A stretch of DNA of 54,913 bases. It comes from DASUZB01 sp036377075 (lineage in GTDB: Bacteria > Actinomycetota > CALGFH01). Shown piece after piece: positions 1 through 8,274 of the stretch. Numbering within the stretch: the stretch's first letter is position 1; each line of letters begins with the position of its first letter. The notes under the pieces are model-generated. The model searched no databases and had not been told where the DNA came from. It saw only the letters and a list, made by a program, of their open reading frames with translations. The position numbers and the translations under genes were made by a program. The stretch spans positions 1-54,913 of the forward strand of contig DASUZB010000055.1 in assembly GCA_036377075.1 (NCBI GenBank). The letters are read 5' to 3'.

Positions 1-124
1 GCAGCAGGCGGTCCAGCCACAGCGTCGCGACCAGGCCGAGCAGGGTCAGCGCCCAGAGGGCCCACGCCAGCCCGGCCGGCCGCCAGCGCGACCCGACCGT
101 CCGGGCGGCGAGGGTCACCGCCAC
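1..124 (-). CDS. N-terminal fragment of a probable membrane protein
   Basis: The leftward frame opens with GTG at 124 and runs off the window edge, so only 41 residues are visible. They read as a short basic stretch (RTVGSRWRP) and then one hydrophobic segment (AGLAWALWALTLLGLVATLW) followed by LDRLL. This looks like the first transmembrane helix of an integral membrane protein; sensor kinases of actinomycetes often begin this way, but nothing here proves it. It diverges from the rightward operon starting at 372. No clear ribosome binding site precedes the GTG, so the exact start is uncertain. Confidence 0.4.
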   Translation of the reverse strand, partial: MAVTLAARTVGSRWRPAGLAWALWALTLLGLVATLWLDRLL

Positions 125-371
125 GGTCCTGGCCGCACGTCCGCCACCGCCGCCCTCCCTTGCCCCACGGGTCGCGTGCCAGTGTGGCCGACCCGGCGTC
201 CCGGAAGCGTTACGGCTCGGCGACGGGGCGGAAGGAACGGCTCCGTCCCCTTCTGCCACGACCTGGCTGTGCAGACAGTCCAACGGCTTGGACGGTCCGG
301 CGCGTGCGGCGGCGTGGGCTTGGCTGTTCCGTACCTTCCCGCCGCCACGTCGTGCAGCGAAAGATCCGTGG
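125..371. promoter_or_regulatory. Divergent intergenic region with two hairpins
   Basis: These 247 bases separate the leftward membrane-protein fragment from the 9-kb rightward operon, so they should hold promoters for both. Two inverted repeats are visible. One at 231-253 has imperfect arms GAAGGAACGG and CCGTCCCCTTC around CTC. The other at 278-293 is a perfect GTCCAA / TTGGAC with loop CGGC. Either could be an operator or a leader hairpin of the operon. No convincing -35/-10 pair stands out. Confidence 0.3.
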
Positions 372-1913
372 ATGGGCGGTGCTGTGGGGGCGGACGGCGT
401 GCTCGAACGCGTACGGGCGCGCGTGGCCGAGCGCTTCCCGGCCGACCTGGAGCGGATCCGCGCGTACCTGCGCCAGCCGTCGGTGAGCGCCACCGGGGAG
501 GGCATCCGCGAGACCGCCGCGGCGACGCTCGACTGGGTCTCCGGCGCTGGCGGCGCCGCCGAGCTGGTGGAGACCGGCGGGCACCCGCTACTGGTCGGCG
601 AGCTGCCCGGTCCGCCAGGCGCGCCGCGGCTGCTGCGCTACGGCATGTACGACGTGCAGCCCGCCCAGGAGCCCGAGTGGACCTCGCCGCCGTTCGCCGC
701 CGAGGTGCGCGAGCTGCCCGGGGTCGGCGCGGCGGTGGTCGGCCGCGGCAGCGCCAACTCCAAGGGGAGCCTGGCCGCGTTCTTCCTCGCCGTCGAGGTA
801 CTGCGCGAGCTCGACGCCATGCCGGTGACGGTCGCGCTGCTGGTCGAGGGCGAGGAGGAGCTCGGCAGCCCGCACCTGGCGGCCGCCGCGGCCGCGCGCC
901 GCGCCGACCTGGCCGCGGACGCCGCCTTCGACCTCGACCTGACCGCCGGGCTGGACGGCCGGCCCGAGCTGATCCTCGGCTGCAAGGGCCTGCTCGACCT
1001 GGAGCTGACCTGCGAGGGTGGGGACTGGGGCGGGCCAACCGCCGACCTGCACTCCAGCGAGCAGGCGTGGATCGCCTCGCCGGCGTGGGCGCTGGTGCGC
1101 GCGCTCGCGGCGCTCAGCGACGCCGACGAGCGGCCGTCGGTCCCCGGGCTCGAGGGCGAGCCGCCGGGCGCCGACGACGAGGCGCTGCTCGCCGAGCTGG
1201 CGGCCGGCTTCGACCCGGCCGGGCACCTGCGCGAGGCGCGCACGGCGCGCTACCGGCTCGACGACCGCGACCCGGCGGCGCTGCTGCGCGCGCTGCTGTT
1301 CTCCCCCACCGTGAACGTCTCGGGGATCGAGGCGGGCTACACCGGGCCCGGCGGCAAGACGATCGTGCCGAGCCGGGCGCGCGCCCGCGTGGACGTCCGC
1401 CTGGTCCCGCCGGTCGACCCGGACGCCGCGGCCGCGGCGGTGCGCGCACGGCTCGACGGCTGCGGCCTGGGACACGTCGCCGCGCGCGTGGTCGACGCGT
1501 ACCCGTGGGCCAAGGCCCCACCGGGCAACCGCGCCGCGCGGGCGCTGCGGGCCAGCTACGACGCGCTGGGCCTGGCGCCGCTGCCGTACCCGCTGGCGCC
1601 GTGGTGCGCGCCGTACTTCGTGTTCGACCGGGTCCTCGGCCTGGAGTGGGCCTGCGGTGGCGCCGGGCACGCGGCGGGGGCGCACGGCCCCGACGAGTAC
1701 GCCACCGTCGCCGGCCTGCGCGACCACGTCGTGGCCGCGGCCGCGTTCCTGCTGGCGTTCGCGCGCGAGCCCGCCGCCCCACGCCAGCCGGGTTTAGGAG
1801 GTGGCCCGGAGCCGCGCGCTGGACTGACCGAGGAACGACGGAGGAGCCGCAGGCGACGGAGGAGCGACGAGGGAAGCCAGCGCACGAAGCGGCGGAGGGC
1901 CACCGACGTTTGA
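372..1913 (+). CDS. M20 family metallohydrolase (variant metal site)
   Basis: A 513-residue M20/ArgE-DapE-type amidohydrolase, expected to cleave an N-acyl amino acid or dipeptide. Recognisable blocks are YGMYDVQP (residues 90-97), GRGSANSKG (124-132), the acidic pair in EGEEELGS (159-166), DLHSS in the dimerisation domain and AHGPDE with His438. Canonical relatives have YGHYDVQP and ADDKG, so the first zinc ligand His is Met92 and the bridging Asp is Asn129. I recall M20 relatives with GMYD and NxKG, so this may be a subclade rather than a dead enzyme. The ATG at 372 follows GAAAG. The last 45 residues are a basic Arg/Glu-rich tail. First gene of the peptide operon, 15 bases before the creatininase gene. 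Confidence 0.8.
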   Translation: MGGAVGADGVLERVRARVAERFPADLERIRAYLRQPSVSATGEGIRETAAATLDWVSGAGGAAELVETGGHPLLVGELPGPPGAPRLLRYGMYDVQPAQEPEWTSPPFAAEVRELPGVGAAVVGRGSANSKGSLAAFFLAVEVLRELDAMPVTVALLVEGEEELGSPHLAAAAAARRADLAADAAFDLDLTAGLDGRPELILGCKGLLDLELTCEGGDWGGPTADLHSSEQAWIASPAWALVRALAALSDADERPSVPGLEGEPPGADDEALLAELAAGFDPAGHLREARTARYRLDDRDPAALLRALLFSPTVNVSGIEAGYTGPGGKTIVPSRARARVDVRLVPPVDPDAAAAAVRARLDGCGLGHVAARVVDAYPWAKAPPGNRAARALRASYDALGLAPLPYPLAPWCAPYFVFDRVLGLEWACGGAGHAAGAHGPDEYATVAGLRDHVVAAAAFLLAFAREPAAPRQPGLGGGPEPRAGLTEERRRSRRRRRSDEGSQRTKRRRATDV

Positions 1914-1928
1914 GTAAAGGGAAGGCCG

Positions 1929-2735
1929 ATGTGGACGCAGCCGCCGCGCTACGCGCGGCTCACCTGGCCGGAGGTGCGGCGCGCCGCCGCGCAGGAGCGG
2001 GTCGCGCTGATCCCGGTCGCGACCCTGGAGGACCACGGACCCCACCTGCCGGTCGACGCGGACCTGCGGATCGTCGCGGAGATCTGCGAGCGGGCGGCGG
2101 CCTGCGTGCCCGAGGAGGTGGTGCTGCTGCCGCCGGTGCCGCACGGCTACTCCCCGCACCACATGGACTTCCCCGGGCCGATCACGATCGCCTGGGACAC
2201 CTTCACCAGCTACTGCGCGGACGTGGGCCGCTCGCTGGCGCGCCACGGCTTCACCCGGATGCTGTACCTGAACGGGCACGGCTCCAACCAGAACCTGGTC
2301 GAGACGGCCGCGCGGCTGGTCATGGTCGAGCACCCCGGGGTGCTGGCCGCCGCCGCGTTCTACCTGGCGAGCGAGCGGGCCGCCAGGGTGATCGCGCGGC
2401 TGCGCGACTCCGGCCGCGGCGGCATGGGCCACGCCTGCGAGCTGGAGACCTCGATCTACCTGGCGATCGACCCGGACGCGGTCGAAATGGACGCGGCCGT
2501 GGACGAGCAGGGCTACCCCGCCGGTGAGCACGCCTGGCTCGACTGGTCGGACGGGCCGCTGAAGCTGATGCCGTGGTGGTCGTCGTTCAGTGCCTCCGGG
2601 GTGCAGGGCACGCCCACCAAGGCGAGCGCGGACAAGGGCGAGGAGCTGCTGCAGGCCGCCGTCGCGGAGTGCGTCGCCTACGTGCGCGAGCTGCTCGCCA
2701 AGCCACTCCCCCGCCGGCGGGTGCCCGGTGCCTGA
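1929..2735 (+). CDS. Creatininase family amidohydrolase
   Basis: This 268-residue protein carries the creatininase-family metal-binding blocks: EDHGPHLPVDAD at 34-45, NGHGSN at 115-120 and GHACELETS at 167-175. Members are cytoplasmic dinuclear metal enzymes that open cyclic amides or remove formyl/amide groups (creatinine, FAPy, mycofactocin precursor). The substrate cannot be read from sequence. The ATG follows a strong AAGGGAAGG. Its stop overlaps the GTG of the next gene, so it is co-translated with the S66 peptidase. Its place among peptide hydrolases and a peptide importer suggests amide-bond salvage. Confidence 0.88.
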   Translation: MWTQPPRYARLTWPEVRRAAAQERVALIPVATLEDHGPHLPVDADLRIVAEICERAAACVPEEVVLLPPVPHGYSPHHMDFPGPITIAWDTFTSYCADVGRSLARHGFTRMLYLNGHGSNQNLVETAARLVMVEHPGVLAAAAFYLASERAARVIARLRDSGRGGMGHACELETSIYLAIDPDAVEMDAAVDEQGYPAGEHAWLDWSDGPLKLMPWWSSFSASGVQGTPTKASADKGEELLQAAVAECVAYVRELLAKPLPRRRVPGA

Positions 2736-3708
2736 GGCGCGCCTGGGCAGGCCGCTGCCGCCAGGCGGCGTCGTCGGCGTGCCGGCGCCCGCCAGCCCCT
2801 GGGAGAGCCGCTCGGACGTGCTGCGCGGGGTCGACTGGTGGCGGGCCCGCGGCTACCAGGTGAGGCTCGCCGACGGCGTCGGGCGGCGCGACGCCTACGT
2901 CGCCGGCGGCGCCAAGGAGCGGGCGCACGACCTCGAGGCCATGTTCGCCGACCCCCAGGTGGACGCGGTGCAGTGCCTCACCGGCGGGTTCGGCTCGGCG
3001 CAGCTGCTGCCGCACCTCGACTTCGGGCGCATCGCCGCCGACCCCAAGCCGTTCGTCGGCTACTCCGACATCACCGCGCTGCACGTGGCCCTGCGCCAGG
3101 AGGCCGGGCTGGTCACCTGGTACGGGCCCAACCTGCTCACCGTCGGCGCCAAGGAGACCAGCGCGCTCACCCGCGAGCGGCTGCTCGCCGCGCTCGGCGG
3201 CCGCGGCGGCGGGCCGGTACCGGCCGACCCCGACGACCCGTACGTTCGCGCCATCAGGGGCGGGCGCGTGACCGCGCCGCTGGTCGGCGGGTGCCTGTGG
3301 CTGCTGGCGCAGGGCATGGGCACGCCCTGGGAGCTGCGCGTCGACGGCGACATCCTGTTCTTCGAGGACGTCGACGCGCCGCCCTGGTACGTCGACGGCA
3401 TGCTCACCCAGCTCGGCAACGCCGGCAAGCTCGCCCGCGCCGCCGGGGTGGTGGTCGGCGACATGGCGCGCTGCGAGTGGCGCGAGGCGCGGCCGGAGTG
3501 GCCGCGCACCAAGTCCCTGGAGGACGTGCTCGAGGAGCACCTCGAACCGCTCGGCGTGCCGGTGCTCTACAAGCTGCCGCTCGGCCACGGCAAGCACCTG
3601 GCGACGGTGCCGCTCGGCGTGCGCGCCACGCTCGACGCGGACGCCCGCACGCTCACCATCGACGAGGAGGCGCTGGCAGCGGCCAGCGGAGCAAGGGAGG
3701 GACCATGA
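2728..3708 (+). CDS. S66 LD-carboxypeptidase family protein
   Basis: A 326-residue member of the LdcA/MccF family: serine peptidases that trim murein peptides, or cleave amide bonds in peptide antibiotics for self-immunity. The nucleophile motif GYSDIT has Ser113, FFEDVD supplies Glu213, and LGHGKH near 286-290 supplies the His. I choose GTG 2728 because the preceding sequence in this frame is the creatininase gene read out of frame, and because it overlaps that gene's TGA. Its last bases overlap the ATG of the binding protein gene. Beside a Dpp-type importer it could act on imported murein-type or other D/L peptides. Confidence 0.85.
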   Translation: MPEARLGRPLPPGGVVGVPAPASPWESRSDVLRGVDWWRARGYQVRLADGVGRRDAYVAGGAKERAHDLEAMFADPQVDAVQCLTGGFGSAQLLPHLDFGRIAADPKPFVGYSDITALHVALRQEAGLVTWYGPNLLTVGAKETSALTRERLLAALGGRGGGPVPADPDDPYVRAIRGGRVTAPLVGGCLWLLAQGMGTPWELRVDGDILFFEDVDAPPWYVDGMLTQLGNAGKLARAAGVVVGDMARCEWREARPEWPRTKSLEDVLEEHLEPLGVPVLYKLPLGHGKHLATVPLGVRATLDADARTLTIDEEALAAASGAREGP

Positions 3709-5381
3709 CCACGGTGGGACGGCATGGGTGGTGGCGGCGGGTCGCGGTGCTCGCGGTGCTCGCGCTGCTCGCCACAGCCTGCGGCGGCGGTGGCGGGAAC
3801 GGCGGCGGCGGCTCGGGCGGCAAGGTGCTCGAGGGCGGCACCTTCCGCCTCGGCACCGGCAGCGGGATCGACTCGCTCAACCCGTACGTGGCGTTCCAGC
3901 AGGACGCCTACTCGACCTTCGAGTACATCTACCCGTTCCTGGTGCAGTACGACGAGAAGCTGAACGTCGTCCCCGACTTCGCCGAGAGCTGGACCACCTC
4001 CTCGGACGGCAAGGTCTGGACGTTCAAGACCCGCGCCGGCGCCAAGTGGTCCGACGGCCAGCCGCTGACCGCCAAGGACGCCGCCTGGACGTTCGCCACC
4101 ACGCTGAAGTTCGCCGACGGTCCCACCGCCAACGCCTCGCCGCTGCTCAGCCACGTCACCAAGGCCGAGGCGACCGACGACGACACCCTGGTGATCACGT
4201 ACGAGAAGCCGGTCGCCAACGTGCTGTCGCAGCTGCAACAGGCGCCGATCCTGCCGCAGCACGTCTGGGAGCAGTACGCCACCGGCAAGGGCGAGAAGCT
4301 CAAGACCTTCGCCAACGCCGCGCCGATCGTCTCCGGCGGCCCGTACATCCTCACCGAGCACAAGAAGAACGAGATCACGCTGTTCAAGAAGAACCCGAAC
4401 TACTACGGCCCCAAGCCGCACGTCGACGCGTTCGGGCTGAAGTTCTACGCCAACGACGACGCCATGGTCACCGCGCTCAAGGCCGGCGAGATCGACGGCG
4501 TCGAGACCCTGCCGCCCACCAGCGTCCAGGTCGCCAAGCAGGCCGGCCTGACCGTGCTCGAGACCCCGGGCCTGGAGTTCCGCGAGCTGATCATCAACTC
4601 CAACCCGAAGAAGACCAAGAACCGCGAGCTGCTCGACCCCAAGGTCAAGCAGGCGATCGAGCAGTCGATCGACCGGCAGCGCATCATCCAGGTCGCCTGG
4701 CTCGGCCACGCCACCGTCGGCTCCACCATCGTGCCGCCGGCGACCGGGCAGTGGCACAACACCGACATCAAGCCCCTCGGCTACGACCTCGCCGCCGCCA
4801 ACCGGCTGCTCGACGAGGCCGGCTTCGCCAAGGGCGGCGACGGGGTGCGGGTCGCCAACGGCCACCCGATGGCCTACACGCTGATCTTCCCCCAGGACGA
4901 GCGGGGCAAGCAGCAGCGCTCGTTCGAGATCATCCGCGACGACCTCGCCAAGGTCGGCATCAAGGTCACCCAGAAGGTGCTCGACAACGACGCGGCGTTC
5001 TCGGCGATCACCACACCCGACAACAAGTACCTCGACTTCGACCTGGCGATGTGGGACTGGGTGCCGCTGGCCGACCCCGACTTCATCCTCTCGGTGCTGA
5101 CCTGCGGCCAGTTCGGCGGCTGGAGCGACTCCGGCTACTGCGACCCCGCCTACGACCAGATGTACCAGCAGCAGGGCGTGCTCACCGACGCCGGGCAGCG
5201 GCGCCAGAAGGTCTGGGAGATGCAGAAGAAGCTCTACGACGACCGGCCCTACATCGTGCTGTCCTACGACAACCAGATCGAGGCGCACTCCAAGAAATGG
5301 GACGGGCTGGTGCTCAACCCGCAGGGCTCGTTCAACTCCATGTCCAAGCAGTCGCTGACCCTGCTCCACCGGGCCGCCTGA
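3705..5381 (+). CDS. Peptide ABC transporter substrate-binding lipoprotein
   Basis: A 558-residue SBP_bac_5 (cluster C) solute-binding protein of the DppA/OppA type. It has a basic N-terminus, a hydrophobic core and a lipobox LLATAC with Cys26, followed by a Gly-rich linker, so it is a lipid-anchored extracellular receptor. Family blocks include SLNPYVAF near 50, the FAESW / WTFKTR region, and DNDAAFSAI before the C-terminal lobe. ATG 3705 overlaps the previous stop as ATGA and is preceded by GGGAGGGACC. A small hairpin (GCCGC CA GCGGC, 5382-5393) fills the gap to the permease. It feeds the two permeases and two ATPases that follow. Confidence 0.93.
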   Translation: MTTVGRHGWWRRVAVLAVLALLATACGGGGGNGGGGSGGKVLEGGTFRLGTGSGIDSLNPYVAFQQDAYSTFEYIYPFLVQYDEKLNVVPDFAESWTTSSDGKVWTFKTRAGAKWSDGQPLTAKDAAWTFATTLKFADGPTANASPLLSHVTKAEATDDDTLVITYEKPVANVLSQLQQAPILPQHVWEQYATGKGEKLKTFANAAPIVSGGPYILTEHKKNEITLFKKNPNYYGPKPHVDAFGLKFYANDDAMVTALKAGEIDGVETLPPTSVQVAKQAGLTVLETPGLEFRELIINSNPKKTKNRELLDPKVKQAIEQSIDRQRIIQVAWLGHATVGSTIVPPATGQWHNTDIKPLGYDLAAANRLLDEAGFAKGGDGVRVANGHPMAYTLIFPQDERGKQQRSFEIIRDDLAKVGIKVTQKVLDNDAAFSAITTPDNKYLDFDLAMWDWVPLADPDFILSVLTCGQFGGWSDSGYCDPAYDQMYQQQGVLTDAGQRRQKVWEMQKKLYDDRPYIVLSYDNQIEAHSKKWDGLVLNPQGSFNSMSKQSLTLLHRAA

Positions 5382-5393
5382 GCCGCCAGCGGC

Positions 5394-6356
5394 ATGGGCG
5401 GCGCCGACTACGTCCTCAAGCGCGTGGCGTTCGCGCTGGTGACGGTGCTGGTCGCGATCACGCTCAACTTCGTGCTGTTCCGGCTGGCGCCCGGCGACGC
5501 GGTCGCCAACCTGTCGCGCGTGCCGCACGCCAGCCCGGAGCTGCGCCAGGCGCTCACCCGCCAGTTCGGCCTCGACCAGCCGAAGTGGCGCCAGTACCTG
5601 GTGTACCTGGGCCAGCTCGCCCACGGCAACCTCGGCGTCTCCTACGAGAACCAGCAGCCGGTCGCCAAGAACCTGCGCGAGGACCTCGCCAACACCGTGC
5701 CGATGGTGCTGCTGGGGACCGTCCTGGCGATCGTGTTCGGCACCGCCACGGGGGTGGTCGCCGCGTGGCGGCGCGGCACCCCCGTCGAGCACGTCAGCGT
5801 GCTCGGCGCGCTGGGGTTTTACGCCCTGCCGACGCAGTGGCTCGGGCTGATGATGATCCTGCTGTTCGCCGGCAAGCTGCCCACCGGCGGGCGCAGCGAC
5901 GAGTTCCTGGTCGACCCGACCTTCTGGCAGCACGCGCTCGACGTCGGCAAGCACATGCTGCTGCCCTCGCTGACGCTCGGGCTGGTGCTGTACGGCGAGT
6001 ACACCCTGATCGTGCGCTCGGCGATGCTGGAGACCCTCGGCGAGGACTACGTCCTCACCGCCCGCGCCAAGGGCCTGGCGCAGTGGACGGTGCTGCGCCG
6101 CCACGCGCTGCGCAACGCGCTGCTGCCGACGGTGACGCTGGTGGCGCTGTCGCTCGGCTACGTGGTGGCCGGCTCGATCCTGGTGGAGGTGGTGTTCTCC
6201 TGGCCGGGGATCGGCCGGGCCGTGTACCAGGCGGTGCTGTTCCGCGACTACCCCATGCTGCAGGGCCAGTTCCTCGCCTACACGCTGGCGATCGTCACCC
6301 TGAACCTGCTCGCCGACCTGCTCTACTTCCGGCTCGACCCGAGGATCAGCCGGTGA
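5394..6356 (+). CDS. Peptide ABC transporter permease (DppB type)
   Basis: A 320-residue inner-membrane permease. The N-terminal helix (VAFALVTVLVAITLNFVLF) is followed by the APGD block conserved in DppB/OppB, a long extracytoplasmic stretch and the binding-protein-dependent transport domain. The coupling (EAA) motif is seen at YVLTARAKGL. It forms the channel with the DppC-type protein. Its TGA overlaps the next GTG (GTGA), and it starts 12 bases after the binding-protein gene, so stoichiometric co-expression is likely. Confidence 0.92.
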   Translation: MGGADYVLKRVAFALVTVLVAITLNFVLFRLAPGDAVANLSRVPHASPELRQALTRQFGLDQPKWRQYLVYLGQLAHGNLGVSYENQQPVAKNLREDLANTVPMVLLGTVLAIVFGTATGVVAAWRRGTPVEHVSVLGALGFYALPTQWLGLMMILLFAGKLPTGGRSDEFLVDPTFWQHALDVGKHMLLPSLTLGLVLYGEYTLIVRSAMLETLGEDYVLTARAKGLAQWTVLRRHALRNALLPTVTLVALSLGYVVAGSILVEVVFSWPGIGRAVYQAVLFRDYPMLQGQFLAYTLAIVTLNLLADLLYFRLDPRISR

Positions 6357-7300
6357 GCGCGATCCTGCAGGACCCCGACCTGGCCCTGGTGGAGCCGGTG
6401 CCGCGCCGCGGTGGCTTCCTCTGGCAGGTGATCCGCGAGCGCCCCTCGGCGGCGGTCGGCGCGGCCGCGCTCGCCGTGGCGGTGGTGGCGGCGCTGCTCG
6501 CGCCGGCGATCGCCCCCTACGGGCTGCACCAGCAGGTCGGCGCCGTGTTCGAGCCGCCGTCCGGGCGGCACCTGCTGGGCCTGGACGACGGCGGCATCGA
6601 CATGGTCACCCTGCTGGTATGGGGGCTGCGGGTGTCGCTGCTGGTCGGCTTCGCCGCGACGCTGGTGGCGATGCTGCTGGGCGGCGCGGTCGGCCTGGCG
6701 GCCGGCTACTTCGGCGGCACCACCGAGTCGCTGCTGATGCGCACCACCGACTACTTCATCGTGGTGCCCGAGGTGCCGCTGATGATCGTGGTCGCGGCGA
6801 TCTGGGGGCCGAGCCTGTTCCACATCATCGTGGTGATCGGGGTGCTGCTGTGGGCGGGCACCGCGCGGATCGTGCGCGCGCAGGTCAAGAGCGTCCGCGA
6901 GCGGGTCTACGTCAAGCGCGCCCGGTCGCTCGGCGCCGGGCACGCCCGCATCCTGCTGCGGCACGTGCTGCCGCAGGTCGCGCCGCTGCTGGTGGCCAAC
7001 ACCGTGCTCACCGTCGCGGTGGCGATCTTCGACGAGACCTTCCTGTCGTTCCTCGGGCTCGGCGACCCGAGCAGCGTCTCGCTCGGCAAGATCATCGAGA
7101 GCGCCTTCGCGCGCAGCGCCATCAGCGCGGGCGCCTGGTGGGCGATCGTGCCGCCCGGCGTCGAGGTCGCGTTGCTGGTGCTCGCGTGCAGCCTGCTCGG
7201 GCAGGCGCTGGAGGACGCGCTCAACCCGCGCCTGAAGGTCGCCCACCTGTCGGTGCGCCACTTCCGGGTACTGCCACGCCGGCCGGAGGCGCAGCCGTGA
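6353..7300 (+). CDS. Peptide ABC transporter permease (DppC type)
   Basis: A 315-residue partner permease with an N-terminal cytoplasmic stretch, a first helix near residue 35 (AAALAVAVVAALLAPAIA), and a transport domain ending in the EAA coupling block YVKRARSLGAG. The GTG start at 6353 is fixed by the 4-base GTGA overlap with the upstream permease stop. Its own stop overlaps the ATPase start the same way. Length and order match the C subunit of Dpp/Opp systems. Confidence 0.92.
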   Translation: MSAILQDPDLALVEPVPRRGGFLWQVIRERPSAAVGAAALAVAVVAALLAPAIAPYGLHQQVGAVFEPPSGRHLLGLDDGGIDMVTLLVWGLRVSLLVGFAATLVAMLLGGAVGLAAGYFGGTTESLLMRTTDYFIVVPEVPLMIVVAAIWGPSLFHIIVVIGVLLWAGTARIVRAQVKSVRERVYVKRARSLGAGHARILLRHVLPQVAPLLVANTVLTVAVAIFDETFLSFLGLGDPSSVSLGKIIESAFARSAISAGAWWAIVPPGVEVALLVLACSLLGQALEDALNPRLKVAHLSVRHFRVLPRRPEAQP

Positions 7301-8274
7301 CCCCGCTGCTCGAGGTGCGGGACCTGCACGTCTGGTTCGACCTGCCGGGCGGGGCGCGGCTGCACGCGGTGCAGGGGGTCAGCTTCGCGCTCGACCCGGG
7401 CGAGCGCCTCGGCCTGGTCGGCGAGTCCGGCTGCGGCAAGACCACCACCATCCTGACGCTGCTGGGGCTGCTGCCGCCGAGCGCGACCGTCGCGGGGCAG
7501 GTGCTGCTCGACGGCGAGGACCTGCTCCGCGGCGGCGAGCCGGCGCTGCGGTCGCACCGCTGGCGCGAGGTCGCGATGGTCTTCCAGGGCGCGATGAACG
7601 CGCTCAACCCGGTGCAGACCATCGAGGCGCAGCTGGTCGAGCCGATGCAGCTCCACGGCGTGGCGCGCGGCCGGGCGGCGCGGGCCCGCGCCGGCGAGCT
7701 GCTGGAGGCGGTCGGCATCCCCGCCGGCCGCGCCGGCCGCTACCCGCACGAGCTGTCCGGCGGGCAGCGCCAGCGCGTGGCGCTGGCGATGGCGCTCTCC
7801 TGCGACCCGAAGGTGCTGCTGGCTGACGAGCCGACCACCGCGCTGGACGTGATGGTGCAGGCGCAGATCCTCGAGCGGCTGCTCGCCCTGACCGAGGAGC
7901 GCGGCCTCGCCCTGGTGCTGGTCACCCACGACCTGCCGGTGGTCGCGCAGGTCTGCGAGCGCGCCGCGGTGATGTACGCCGGCGCGGTGGTCGAGGCCGG
8001 GCCGGTCGCCGAGCTGTACGCCAGCCCGCGCCACCCGTACACGCGGCTGCTGTTCGCCAGCACCCCGGACCTCGACGGCGACGCCGGCCGGGTCGCCTCG
8101 ATCCCCGGCACGCCGCCGCGGCTCGACCGGGAGCTGACCGGCTGCCCCTTCCAGCCGCGCTGCGACAGCGCGTTCGCCCGCTGCCCGGCCGAGCGCCCCG
8201 CCCTGCTCGGCGTCGGCCACGACCACGTGGCGGCCTGCCACCTCAACGACGAGCCGGCGAGGAGCCGGGCGTGA
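7297..8274 (+). CDS. Peptide ABC transporter ATPase (DppD type)
   Basis: A 325-residue cytoplasmic ATPase. The Walker A motif GESGCGKTT is at 42-50, the Q-loop FQGAMNALNP near 96, the signature LSGGQRQRV at 153-161, and the Walker B with catalytic Glu (LLADEP) at 174-179. The C-terminal oligopeptide/dipeptide domain carries a Cys-rich block (CPFQPRC ... CP ... AAC) typical of DppD/OppD, which may bind an Fe-S cluster. GTG 7297 overlaps the previous stop. It pairs with the following ATPase as a heterodimer. Confidence 0.93.
   Translation: MTPLLEVRDLHVWFDLPGGARLHAVQGVSFALDPGERLGLVGESGCGKTTTILTLLGLLPPSATVAGQVLLDGEDLLRGGEPALRSHRWREVAMVFQGAMNALNPVQTIEAQLVEPMQLHGVARGRAARARAGELLEAVGIPAGRAGRYPHELSGGQRQRVALAMALSCDPKVLLADEPTTALDVMVQAQILERLLALTEERGLALVLVTHDLPVVAQVCERAAVMYAGAVVEAGPVAELYASPRHPYTRLLFASTPDLDGDAGRVASIPGTPPRLDRELTGCPFQPRCDSAFARCPAERPALLGVGHDHVAACHLNDEPARSRA

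Noticed and set aside
3567..6104. An 845-codon leftward open frame opposite the binding-protein and first permease genes
   Set aside because: It is the antisense shadow of GC-rich genes with strong motifs; its translation is a low-complexity run of Val, Gly, Arg, Glu and Asp with no family block. The same applies to the other long leftward frames at 115-1038, 588-1727 and 7740-9302.
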